NCBI GenBank assembly: GCA_030041195.1
Contig: JASHOI010000123.1
Span: 1 to 6,360 of the forward strand
Direction: 5' to 3'
Origin: Streptosporangiaceae bacterium
GTDB taxonomy: Bacteria; Actinomycetota; Actinomycetes; Streptosporangiales; Streptosporangiaceae
Length of the DNA stretch: 6,360 bases
A program made the position numbers and the translations under genes. The notes beneath the pieces are model-generated. The model saw only the letters and a program-made list of their open reading frames with translations. It did not search any database and had not been told where the DNA came from. The stretch's first letter is position 1, and each line of letters opens with the position of its first letter. Shown here one piece after another: positions 1 to 5,753 of this stretch.

Positions 1-197
1 GGCGGCGCTGGTGCAGACGGTGTTCCGTGGCCAGACGCTGCGGGGGCTGCTGCTGAACGCGTACGGGTGGTGGAAGGTGTCGCAGATCACCTACATCGCC
101 GCGATCTGCGCGTTCGCGCTGGCGGGGCTGTCGGCGATCGGGTCGGGCGTCGCGCTGGCGCGCGGCCGCCGGCGCACCACGCCGGCCGCTGAGGCCA
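1..197. repeat. Terminal direct repeat, left copy
   Basis: Bases 1-197 are identical to 6164-6360. The match begins at the first base of the window and ends at its last base, which is what overlapping ends of a circular sequence (or one unit of a tandem array) look like. A dispersed repeat would not be expected to stop exactly at both physical ends. The repeat lies inside one gene, the two-helix membrane protein, and keeps its reading frame across the join. Collapsing it leaves 6163 unique bases. Confidence 0.97.
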
Positions 198-244
198 TGA
201 TCGCCCCGGCCGGTCCCAGCACATCGCAGACCAAGGCCGCATGA
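2..244 (+). CDS. Two-helix membrane protein of unknown function, C-terminal part (continues from 5796-6360)
   Basis: This is the 3' part of the gene that starts at 5796. It is open from the left edge, and its frame and sequence match 6165-6360 exactly, so the natural start is not at the GTG at 11. Read across the circular join, the full protein has 203 residues; this piece supplies the C-terminal 80. It carries a conserved-looking stretch around FRGQTLRGLLLNAYGWW (about residues 131-147), then a hydrophobic segment at about 152-175 suited to a membrane helix. A short basic run follows (RGRRR, about 177-181), which by the positive-inside rule would place the Ala/Thr/Ser-rich tail in the cytoplasm. 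The TGA stop at 242-244 is followed nine bases later by a strong hairpin. I recognise this as a protein type found widely in actinobacteria but know no assigned function. Confidence 0.88.
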   Translation, partial: AALVQTVFRGQTLRGLLLNAYGWWKVSQITYIAAICAFALAGLSAIGSGVALARGRRRTTPAAEAMIAPAGPSTSQTKAA

Positions 245-252
245 CCGTAAGC

Positions 253-292
253 CGTCAGCCCGGGCCAGGCACACCACCGGCCCGGGCTGACG
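253..292. terminator. Strong hairpin between convergent genes, likely bidirectional terminator
   Basis: A perfect 14-bp inverted repeat (253-266 with 279-292, arms CGTCAGCCCGGGCC and its complement) encloses a 12-base loop. It begins nine bases after the stop of the membrane-protein gene and lies downstream of the opposing kdpD-type gene, which ends at 405. There is no T-tract on either side, which is common for actinobacterial terminators. The remainder of the gap to 404 holds nothing else I can support. Confidence 0.7.
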
Positions 293-404
293 CATGTCCG
301 GACCCACCTGGCAGCAGGCGGTTACGGTGGGGCGCGTGCAGGTACTGCCTTGGCACCTGACCGATTACCTAGCCAATGGCCTGAACGTGACGCTGCCGCC
401 CGGC

Positions 405-2267
405 TCAGCGACGCGGTCGCCGCGTCAGCGGCGCGGGATCCGGCCGGGACTGGTGTGGTTCGACGCGCACGGCACCATCGCCTGGAGCGCCGGCATCCTC
501 CTCGTCTTCACGCGGCTCGCCGTCCGCCGTTACCGGGTGGCACGACGGGCGGGCAGCGGGCAGGGTGATGGCCACGCTGCGGCCCCCGGCCGGGGTCTGG
601 CCGCAGCGGAATGTGTCACCCATCGCCTCGGTGAGATCCCGGGCAAGCCTGAGCGCCAGGCCGCCGCCATTGCCCGCGGCAGGGCCGGCACCATGGTCAG
701 TCAGGCGGATCGTCACGTTGCTGCCGGTGACCGCGGCGGTGAGGGCTGGCGGGGCGTCGGCCGGGCTGCGGTGCAGCGCGTCGGCCATCAGGCTGGTCAG
801 AGTCCGGGTGAGCAGCGCCGCGTCGGCGATCACGTCCGGCAGGTCGTCATGGGTCTGCAGCGTGATGTGATGCCCGCCCGGGCCCAGGTCCTCAAGAGAG
901 GCCGCGATGACGTCGTCCAGGTCCACCGGGCGGAGGTAGGTCTCCAGCGTTCCGGCGTGCAGCCTGCTGAGGTCGCTGACGTCGTCCACCAGCCTGGCCA
1001 CCCGCTCGAGCGCCTGGCGTGCCGAGCCGACTAGGGCGGCGTTCTCCTCTGCGGTGCGGGGGGCGGGGTCGGCGAGCCGGGCAACGGCGGCCTGGGCAGC
1101 GGTCGTCAGCTCATGCGCCTTCCGGGTGGTCGCAGCGATCAATGCGGCACGCGAGCGCGGGCCGGCTGCTTGCTCGGCGGCGCGGGCGGCTTCTTCGGCC
1201 TCGCGACCATGGATGATCCCGGCCGCAATCTCGCTGGCGCAGGAGTGCACAACCCGCATGTCCTGCGCGCCAAGCGCGTGCCCGCGGGCGGCGAGGATGA
1301 ACGTGTCGCTGATCAATAGCTCCACGTCGGCTCCCGGGCTTTCCGGCGCCTGCTCTCCCGCGCTGGCAACGACGAACCAGCCGCCGCTGGCATCCGGCCT
1401 GCGCTCGAGCAGGCTGATCGCTGCCAGGCCGAACATCTCGCGGATCTCCTCGAGCAGGGCGGGCGGGTCACCGCGCCCACGCAGCACGCTCGCGGCGAGC
1501 CGGGTGAGCGCCGCGGCCTCCGCGCTCGCCTGGGCGGCCCGAACCCGGCGCGAGTGCGGCGTGGCCAGCACTCCGGGGTGGCGCTGCCCGCCGGTGCGGG
1601 CACCCTCGCGGCTGACCAGGTGCACGTGGAGGTGCTCGGCGCGGCGGGCGAGCCTGGTCGGGGTGCTCTTCCCGGCGATCAGGGTGAGGAACCGGCTGCG
1701 GCGGCTCGCGCCCAGGACCATCTGCGTGGCGTCCTCGGCACGGGCGATCTGCAGCAGCGCGTCGGCCACGTCCTCGCCGGGTATCTGCCAGAAGCTTCCG
1801 CCGAGGGACGTCACCAGCTCCCGCTGTGCATCGAGGAGCTCCGTGCGGTCGGCCGTCAGCCCGTCGTCGGCGGTGACGTGCACGGCGATCAAGTCGCTGC
1901 CCGGCGTCCGGGCCGCGATCCTCGCGGCGCGCCGGATAACGGCCTGGTCCCCTTGCTCTCCGGCGATGCCGACCACGATCCGCTCCCTGGTCTCCCACGG
2001 CGCGGCGATGCCGTGCTCGGCGCGGTAGCGCTGCAGGCCCTCCTCGACCCGGTCGGCGAGCCAGAGCAGCGCCAGTTCCCGGAGCGCGGTCAGGTTCCCT
2101 GGCCGGAAGTAGTGGGTGAGCGCGGCGTCGATCCGGTCTGGAGGGTAGACGTTGCCATGCGCCATCCGCCGCCGCAGTGCCTGGGGAGTCATGTCGACGA
2201 GCTCGATCTGCTCGGCGTGGTGATCACGTCGATGCCCGCATCGAGCAGTACGTCGATGTCCTGCCAT
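405..2267 (-). CDS. kdpD: KdpD-type sensor, C-terminal fragment without membrane domain (broken gene)
   Basis: This open frame of 620 codons resumes KdpD at codon 18; the first 17 residues are out-of-frame read-through upstream of the deletion junction. From codon 18 it reads AEQIELVDMTP and GNLTALRELALLWLADRV, typical of the end of the KdpD N-terminal domain. A UspA-like domain follows (about 96-219, with the signature VLGASRRSR), then a GAF-like region (about 250-350), a histidine-kinase dimerisation-like region (about 373-442) and an HATPase-like region (about 475-571). The four transmembrane helices that normally follow the UspA domain are absent: only a short polar linker (about 220-248) remains. 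No standard H-box is present; the nearest is H385-E-L-T-T. The N-box Asn is replaced (SLMADALHRSP, Asp496 at the Asn position), while DxGxG (524-528) is kept. Translation more likely begins at ATG 2192 (Met26), giving 595 residues. No kdpE or kdpFABC lies nearby. Native activity as a membrane K+/turgor sensor kinase is doubtful. Confidence 0.82.
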   Translation of the reverse strand: MAGHRRTARCGHRRDHHAEQIELVDMTPQALRRRMAHGNVYPPDRIDAALTHYFRPGNLTALRELALLWLADRVEEGLQRYRAEHGIAAPWETRERIVVGIAGEQGDQAVIRRAARIAARTPGSDLIAVHVTADDGLTADRTELLDAQRELVTSLGGSFWQIPGEDVADALLQIARAEDATQMVLGASRRSRFLTLIAGKSTPTRLARRAEHLHVHLVSREGARTGGQRHPGVLATPHSRRVRAAQASAEAAALTRLAASVLRGRGDPPALLEEIREMFGLAAISLLERRPDASGGWFVVASAGEQAPESPGADVELLISDTFILAARGHALGAQDMRVVHSCASEIAAGIIHGREAEEAARAAEQAAGPRSRAALIAATTRKAHELTTAAQAAVARLADPAPRTAEENAALVGSARQALERVARLVDDVSDLSRLHAGTLETYLRPVDLDDVIAASLEDLGPGGHHITLQTHDDLPDVIADAALLTRTLTSLMADALHRSPADAPPALTAAVTGSNVTIRLTDHGAGPAAGNGGGLALRLARDLTEAMGDTFRCGQTPAGGRSVAITLPAARPSCHPVTADGEPREDEEDAGAPGDGAVRVEPHQSRPDPAPLTRRPRR

Positions 2268-2581
2268 CGCTTGACGTTCCCGCAGCCAGGCACGTTGCTG
2301 TGGGCGAGTTCGTCAACGAGCGCGACCTGCGGATGGCGGGCGAGCACCGCATCGGTGTCCATCTCGGTGAAGGTCACGCCGCGGTAGCTCAGCTCGCGCC
2401 GGGGCACCACTTCCAGCCCCTCGGCCATCGTCGCTGTCAGCCGCCGGCCATGGGTCTCCAGCAGCCCCACGACCACGTCCGTCCCGCGTGCCTTCCGCCG
2501 CTGGCCCTCGGCGAGCATCGCGTAGGTCTTCCCCACGCCCGGGGCGGCGCCCAAGTACACCCGCAACATGCCCTTCGCCAT
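2189..2581 (-). CDS. kdpD: KdpD N-terminal P-loop fragment (truncated by frameshift)
   Basis: This 130-residue frame starts MAKGMLRVYLG, the usual beginning of an actinobacterial KdpD, so the ATG at 2581 is preferred over a TTG at 2686. It has the KdpD Walker A motif GAAPGVGKT (residues 11-19), the ETHGR segment (42-46) and the Walker B-like VDELAHSNVPG (89-99). The match holds to about residue 121 (AGIDVITT). The expected continuation, the family hallmark TVNVQHLESLND through RETVP, is missing. The frame instead enters out-of-frame codons (PSRSSSST) and stops at TGA 2191-2189. That stop overlaps an ATG (2192-2190) in the frame of the downstream KdpD fragment, so translational coupling is possible. 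The ribosome site before 2581 is weak. A GGGACCTTCGGCC-type operator lies about 106 bases upstream. Confidence 0.8.
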   Translation of the reverse strand: MAKGMLRVYLGAAPGVGKTYAMLAEGQRRKARGTDVVVGLLETHGRRLTATMAEGLEVVPRRELSYRGVTFTEMDTDAVLARHPQVALVDELAHSNVPGCGNVKRWQDIDVLLDAGIDVITTPSRSSSST

Positions 2582-2686
2582 GCCTGCGACGATGGCCGGC
2601 CCACTGTGCACCGGGCAGGGCCCTTCTGCCCTATTGACCTGACGGAAGTCCGGGCCCGTCGTGCGTCGCAGGTGTACCTGGGGCAA

Positions 2687-2700
2687 TGGCCGAAGGTCCC
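2687..2700 (-). promoter_or_regulatory. DevR/OsdR-like operator in the kdpD / CBS divergent promoter
   Basis: The minus strand reads GGGACCTTCGGCCA, near-palindromic. Thirteen bases (2688-2700) are identical to the element ahead of the slipin gene (5483-5495). It sits almost midway between the kdpD start at 2581 and the CBS-BON start at 2803, so it could serve both. A second, looser copy overlaps it on the plus strand (GGGGCAATGGCC, 2680-2691). Assignment to a DosR/DevR-family regulator rests on similarity to the mycobacterial box. Confidence 0.5.
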
Positions 2701-2789
2701 ATCGCTTGATGACGTTCAGCCGTGATCAGGCTGGTTTCGCAGCAGGACACTGACAGTGACAGGGCCTGCGGGCGGGACCCGGAGATGTT

Positions 2790-2795
2790 GGAGGG
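2790..2795 (+). promoter_or_regulatory. Ribosome binding site deciding the CBS-BON start
   Basis: GGAGGG lies seven bases before ATG 2803 but one base before ATG 2797. This favours MSHDSYLDAM as the true N terminus over MSMSHD or the longer in-frame extension upstream. Confidence 0.7.
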
Positions 2796-2802
2796 AATGA
2801 GC

Positions 2803-3675
2803 ATGTCGCATGATTCATATCTCGATGCCATGCTCCGTCACCTTGGGGCTGCGTACTATGAGTCGCTGCATGGCAGGGCCAGCGCGGCCGATGTGGCGCG
2901 GGCGCGCGCCGCGATTGAGGAGCGGCTGGACGAGCAGCCTGAAGCGACCGATCCGTTCGACGGCAAGAAGCGGGGCGGAACGCCGCCGAACGTCGCCCAT
3001 CACCACGGCCGCTGGCACAGCACGGTGCGCGACGTGATGACCACCGAGGTGGTGACGGTGGACCGGATCACGCCGTACAAGGAGATCGCCGGGCTGCTGG
3101 CCAAGCACAAGATCAGTGCGGTTCCGGTGCTGACGATGGGTCGACATGTGGCCGGGGTGGTGTCAGAGGCGGACCTGCTGGCGGCCGAGGACCAGGAGGC
3201 CCGGAAGGCGAAGACGGGCACGGCTGATCACCTCCCGTGGCCACGGAGCCACAGGCAGCATCCCCGGTTGAACGCCGAGCAGCTGATGACCTCGCCGCCG
3301 GTCACGATTCACCCTGACGCACCCATCCCGCGGGCGGCGTCGATCATGCACCATCACCACGTCAAGCGGCTGCCGGTGGTCGATCCTGATGGGAAGCTGC
3401 TTGGGATCGTGAGCAGGCGTGACCTGCTGACGGTGTTCCTGCGCCCGGATGCGCAGATCGCCGCCGAGGTCCGTGAGGTACTGGCTGAGATCCCGTTCGC
3501 CGATCCTGCCAGTGTGTCGGTGGCAGTGCATGAGGGAGTCGTGGTGCTCACCGGCCACCCGGCCGCGGCCGAGTTGCACGACCTGATCCCGATCGCTGTC
3601 CGGCTGATCTGGGATATCGACGGCGTGGTGAACGTGGTCGAGAAGCTGGACACCGCCGCGTCGGCCAGCAACTGA
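2803..3675 (+). CDS. CBS-CBS-BON domain protein
   Basis: This 290-residue soluble protein has three parts: an N-terminal helical region (about 1-45, with LGAAYYESLHGRASAADVARAR), a tandem CBS pair (Bateman module) and a C-terminal BON domain. CBS1 spans about 75-125 (VRDVMTTEVVTV to GVVSEADLL), CBS2 about 158-213 (AEQLMTSPPVTI to GIVSRRDLL), and BON about 220-284 (VREVLAEI to GVVNVVEKLD). CBS pairs usually bind adenine nucleotides and act as energy sensors; the BON partner is unknown. CBS proteins such as Hrp1 belong to the mycobacterial DosR regulon, which fits the operator upstream. The ATG at 2803 is chosen because GGAGGG (2790-2795) lies seven bases before it, whereas the ATG at 2797 is only one base from that site. 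His-rich stretches (HHH near residue 66, HHHH near 184) might bind metal but may be incidental. A hairpin follows the stop. Confidence 0.9.
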   Translation: MSHDSYLDAMLRHLGAAYYESLHGRASAADVARARAAIEERLDEQPEATDPFDGKKRGGTPPNVAHHHGRWHSTVRDVMTTEVVTVDRITPYKEIAGLLAKHKISAVPVLTMGRHVAGVVSEADLLAAEDQEARKAKTGTADHLPWPRSHRQHPRLNAEQLMTSPPVTIHPDAPIPRAASIMHHHHVKRLPVVDPDGKLLGIVSRRDLLTVFLRPDAQIAAEVREVLAEIPFADPASVSVAVHEGVVVLTGHPAAAELHDLIPIAVRLIWDIDGVVNVVEKLDTAASASN

Positions 3676-3702
3676 CCTGGATACAGCTGCGGCGTCGGCT
3701 TG

Positions 3703-3721
3703 GGCGCCGTTCCGCGGCGCC
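3703..3721 (+). terminator. Hairpin downstream of the CBS-BON gene
   Basis: A perfect 7-bp all-G/C stem (GGCGCCG, 3703-3709, with CGGCGCC, 3715-3721) closes a five-base loop, 27 bases after the stop. No T-tract follows. It separates the CBS-BON gene from the UspA gene, which has its own operator-bearing promoter region, so the two are probably separate transcripts. Confidence 0.5.
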
Positions 3722-3812
3722 ATCTGGGCTAAGTTCCCATCAGGCCTCATCAGTCCCGCCATGCAAATCACCTCCTGCATCCCAGCCCAGTGCGTCCTCG
3801 CGCTGCGCAGTA

Positions 3813-3825
3813 GGGACTTTGGTCC
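3813..3825 (+). promoter_or_regulatory. DevR/OsdR-like operator, distal site of the uspA-type promoter
   Basis: GGGACTTTGGTCC matches 12 of 14 positions of the mycobacterial DosR core GGGACT-WW-AGTCCC when aligned from its first G, though the outer flanks fit poorly. It begins a block (3811-3856) that matches 5651-5696, ahead of the membrane-protein gene, at 35 of 46 bases without gaps. It lies about 155 bases upstream of the UspA start. Confidence 0.55.
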
Positions 3826-3875
3826 GCATCGCGCAAGCCGGACCGGCCCGGGCCCGTCCTCACGGCCTCACGCAG

Positions 3876-3889
3876 TGGCCCTTCGGCTC
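3876..3889 (+). promoter_or_regulatory. DevR/OsdR-like operator, proximal site of the uspA-type promoter
   Basis: TGGCCCTTCGGCTC agrees at 11 of 14 positions with the GGGACCTTCGGCCC element ahead of the slipin gene. It lies about 90 bases before the UspA start and about 65 bases downstream of the distal site. I cannot place -10/-35 boxes with confidence in the remaining sequence to 3979. Confidence 0.42.
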
Positions 3890-3979
3890 ATCGGCGGTGA
3901 GCGCGATCAGCCCGATAGCGGATCAGTCATCCGGGGAACGAGGATCCGGAAACGATCGGTGATCCCTGGGGGAGGATCC

Positions 3980-4447
3980 ATGACAACAGTCAGCACAGGC
4001 AGGCAGGGCCGGATCGTCGTGGGTGTTGACGGGTCCGTGCCGTCGAAGGCGGCACTCGCATGGGCCGTCCGGCAAGCCAACCTCACCGGCGCGGTAGTGG
4101 ATGCCGTCCTCGCCTGGGAGAATCCACTGACCTTCCGGACCCCATGGCCGATAGGGGCGATGACGGACTTCAAGGCTCTCGCCGAGGACAGACTCGGCGA
4201 TGCCATGGCCGGTGTTGCCGATTCCGCAGGCCGGGCCGAGATCAGGCCCTACGTTATCGAAGGCAACGCCGCACAGGTGCTGCTGGACGCAGCGGCAGGG
4301 GCTGAGCTGCTGGTGGTCGGCAGCCGCGGATACGGCGGATTCGCTGAGGCCTTGCTCGGTTCGGTCGGCCAGCACTGCGTACACCATGCGACGTGCCCGG
4401 TCGTGATCATCCGTGACTCGCACGCTGGCCCAGGAGCAAGGTCTTAA
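3980..4447 (+). CDS. Universal stress protein, UspA family, ATP-binding type
   Basis: This 155-residue single-domain UspA protein is of normal family length. It has the N-terminal strand with GVDGS (residues 15-19) and the ATP-binding signature G-2x-G-9x-G-S: Gly114, Gly117, Gly127 and Ser128 in GSRGYGGFAEALLGS. The C-terminal strand is CPVVIIR (139-145). Nucleotide-binding Usps of this class are cytosolic, usually dimeric, and in mycobacteria several are induced by hypoxia through DosR. The ATG at 3980 is chosen because a strong GGGGGAGG site ends four bases before it and the fold begins directly after; the in-frame extension back to 3761 crosses the operator region. The neighbouring kdpD fragment carries a related Usp-like domain, so two Usp-type nucleotide sensors lie close together. 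No C-terminal fusion is present. Confidence 0.94.
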   Translation: MTTVSTGRQGRIVVGVDGSVPSKAALAWAVRQANLTGAVVDAVLAWENPLTFRTPWPIGAMTDFKALAEDRLGDAMAGVADSAGRAEIRPYVIEGNAAQVLLDAAAGAELLVVGSRGYGGFAEALLGSVGQHCVHHATCPVVIIRDSHAGPGARS

Positions 4448-4510
4448 CTCCGTTTATTCCGTTCTGCCGGTTGCGGGAGGCGAAGCTCTCATGATCTCTG
4501 GCCGTGGCAA

Positions 4511-4532
4511 GGCGGCCGGAAGGGCCGGTGCC
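4511..4532. terminator. Possible hairpin between the convergent UspA and slipin genes
   Basis: A stem of about eight pairs including one G-T pair and one bulged base (GGC-G-CCGG against CCGG-T-GCC) closes a five-base loop AAGGG. It lies in the 129-base gap between the two stop codons. It is weaker than the hairpin at 253-292 and could be chance in such GC-rich DNA. Nothing else in this gap is supported. Confidence 0.3.
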
Positions 4533-4576
4533 GTGGGGCATGAGCCCGGGCTTCGGGAAGGCGTGCGGGCGTTCTG

Positions 4577-5425
4577 CTAGCCAGCGTCGGCGGCGGGTTC
4601 GGAGCCGTTCCCGGAGACCGCCGCTGGTGCCGGCCGGTTCGGCTTGCGGCTGGCCGCTGCTGCCTCGCGGCTGAGGAAGGCACCGAGTTCCTCGATCGTG
4701 CTCATCAGCGGGGCCGGAAACACGATGGTGGTGTTCTTGTCCACGCCGATCTCGACCAGGCTTTGCAGGTTGCGCAGCTGCAGCGCGAGCGGGTGGGTCA
4801 TCATCGTGTCCGATGCCTGGCCGAGCGCCGCGGCGGCCAGGGACTCGCCTTCAGCGTTGATGATCTTTGCGCGCTTTTCCCGTTCTGCCTCGGCCTGGCG
4901 GGCCATCGCCCGCTTCATGCTGTCGGGCAGCTGGATGTCTTTCAGCTCCACCAGCGTGACTTCCACGCCCCAGTCGGCGGTTGTGGCGTCGAGGATCTTG
5001 CGGATGTCGAGGTTGATCGCATCGGTCTCGGACAGGGTCTGGTCCAGCGTGTGCTGGCCGACCACCTTGCGCAGCGTGGTCTGGGCGATCTGGTTGATCG
5101 CCGCGCGGACGTTCTCGACCGCCAGCACCGACTTGACCGCGTCCACCACACGGAAGTACGCGACCGCGGAAACATCGACGCTGACGTTGTCGCGGGTGAT
5201 GATGCCCTGCGACTGGATCGGCATGGTCACCACCCGCAACGACACCTTCCGCAACACGTCGACGAACGGGATGATCAGCCGCAGCCCGGGCGATCGCGTC
5301 CCCCGCAGCCGCCCGAGCCGGAACAGCACGCCCTGCTCGTACTGCCAGACCAGCCGCACCGCGAGCGCGATCGCTGCCAGCACCAGTACCGCGACAACTA
5401 CCAGAACCACAATCAAGGTATTCAT
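4577..5425 (-). CDS. Slipin / stomatin-like SPFH (band 7) membrane protein
   Basis: This 282-residue protein has one N-terminal hydrophobic segment (about 3-27), then an SPFH/band-7 domain (about 28-170) with family features YEQGVLFRLGRL, SPGLRLIIPFVD, MPIQSQGIITRDNVSVDVSAVAYFRV and DWGVEVTLVELKDIQLP. An Ala/Glu-rich helix follows (MKRAMARQAEAEREKRAKIINAEGE in parts, about 170-195), predicted to be coiled coil, then a Pro/Ala-rich tail. Slipins form large oligomeric rings at the cytoplasmic membrane and organise membrane microdomains or regulate membrane proteases. Many bacterial slipins sit beside an NfeD-type partner; none is present here. The ATG at 5425 follows GGAG (5435-5432) at six bases and a second GGAGGAG slightly further upstream. 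A clear GGGACCTTCGGCCC operator lies 57 bases upstream, so stress induction is likely. Confidence 0.93.
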   Translation of the reverse strand: MNTLIVVLVVVAVLVLAAIALAVRLVWQYEQGVLFRLGRLRGTRSPGLRLIIPFVDVLRKVSLRVVTMPIQSQGIITRDNVSVDVSAVAYFRVVDAVKSVLAVENVRAAINQIAQTTLRKVVGQHTLDQTLSETDAINLDIRKILDATTADWGVEVTLVELKDIQLPDSMKRAMARQAEAEREKRAKIINAEGESLAAAALGQASDTMMTHPLALQLRNLQSLVEIGVDKNTTIVFPAPLMSTIEELGAFLSREAAAASRKPNRPAPAAVSGNGSEPAADAG

Positions 5426-5481
5426 GTCACGCTCCGTCTCCTCCGTTGCTCAGGCTTGCAGCCGGGCGCCGCCTGCAGCGA

Positions 5482-5495
5482 GGGCCGAAGGTCCC
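5482..5495 (-). promoter_or_regulatory. DevR/OsdR-like operator ahead of the slipin gene
   Basis: The minus strand reads GGGACCTTCGGCCC, the best-formed copy in the window: outer arms GGG/CCC, differing from a perfect palindrome only at inner positions. It shares 13 identical bases with the kdpD/CBS copy and differs from 5653-5665 only by one extra base. It lies 57 bases before the slipin ATG. Confidence 0.55.
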
Positions 5496-5614
5496 GTAGT
5501 GCCGGGCCGCCAGTCAGCAACCGCCCCACATGCGGCGAGGTCACAGATCTGAGACGGGCTTCGCGGCGGCGCCCGGGTGATTGCGCTGTCGTCGGTGACG
5601 CTCACCCGCAGCAC

Positions 5615-5624
5615 GCCGATCGGC
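5615..5624. promoter_or_regulatory. Ten-base perfect palindrome in the slipin / membrane-protein divergent region
   Basis: GCCGATCGGC is a perfect palindrome lying between the two operator copies of this 370-base divergent region. It resembles the inner part of the operator family (GGCC...GGCC) but lacks the GGGAC arm. It could be another site or a chance palindrome. No small gene is supported anywhere in 5426-5795. Confidence 0.2.
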
Positions 5625-5652
5625 GGCCCCGTCGTCGGAGTGATAGCCGACA

Positions 5653-5665
5653 GGGACCTTGGCCC
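5653..5665 (+). promoter_or_regulatory. DevR/OsdR-like operator, distal site of the membrane-protein promoter
   Basis: GGGACCTTGGCCC starts the block (5651-5696) conserved with the UspA promoter at 35 of 46 bases, including the shared GCAAGCCG at about 20 bases downstream. It is about 130 bases upstream of the ATG at 5796. Confidence 0.52.
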
Positions 5666-5704
5666 ATATCGGGCAAGCCGAAGCGGCCCCGGCCGAGATG
5701 GCCA

Positions 5705-5718
5705 AGGCCCTTCGCATG
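5705..5718 (+). promoter_or_regulatory. Weak proximal operator-like site of the membrane-protein promoter
   Basis: AGGCCCTTCGCATG keeps the central GGCCCTTCG seen in the proximal UspA site (3877-3885) but matches the full consensus at only 8 of 14 positions. Its main support is position: it lies 54 bases after the distal site, against 65 in the UspA promoter, a difference of one helical turn. Confidence 0.28.
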
Positions 5719-5753
5719 AGGGGTCATTGAGCCATGGCGGGCGCGGCTGCTAC

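Larger units (their letters stand above)
405..2581 (-). pseudogene. kdpD: Whole kdpD-type gene, interrupted by an internal deletion and frameshift
   Basis: The two minus-strand fragments belong to one ancestral gene: the N-terminal piece ends and the C-terminal piece resumes the family sequence at about 2216-2220. From remembered KdpD sequences, about 32 residues (roughly 100 bases) are missing and the frame has shifted, so a single-base sequencing error cannot explain it. About 600 codons downstream remain open with unchanged codon bias, so the break is recent, the fragments are still translated separately, or the assembly lost a piece. The missing membrane domain is a separate, in-frame loss and probably older. 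Confidence 0.7.

Noticed and set aside
11..244. Independent 77-residue gene starting at GTG 11
   Set aside because: The terminal repeat shows it is the C-terminal part of the gene starting at 5796; there is no ribosome site before position 11.
2189..2267. Single-base sequencing error as the cause of the kdpD frameshift
   Set aside because: One inserted or deleted base would leave the TVNVQHLESLND segment visible in another frame; it is absent from all frames at this position.
294..2387. Long plus-strand open frames (294-1034, 1054-2028, 1554-2387) opposite kdpD
   Set aside because: They encode Arg/Ala/Gly-rich sequence with no family likeness and lie antisense to a recognisable KdpD; such shadows are expected in very GC-rich DNA.
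2582..2686. Upstream extension of the kdpD N-terminal fragment to a TTG at 2686
   Set aside because: The added residues do not look like KdpD, whose members usually begin just before the R-V-Y-L-G-A-A-P motif, and the TTG falls inside the operator-like element.
2748..2762. Small palindrome CACTG-A-CAGTG and tandem TGACAG
   Set aside because: It is short, has no second copy in the window, and is compatible with chance; kept out of the regulatory calls.
4644..5719. Plus-strand open frames opposite the slipin gene and running into the promoter region
   Set aside because: They are low-complexity shadows of a clear SPFH gene; they cross its start and the operators and lack convincing ribosome sites.
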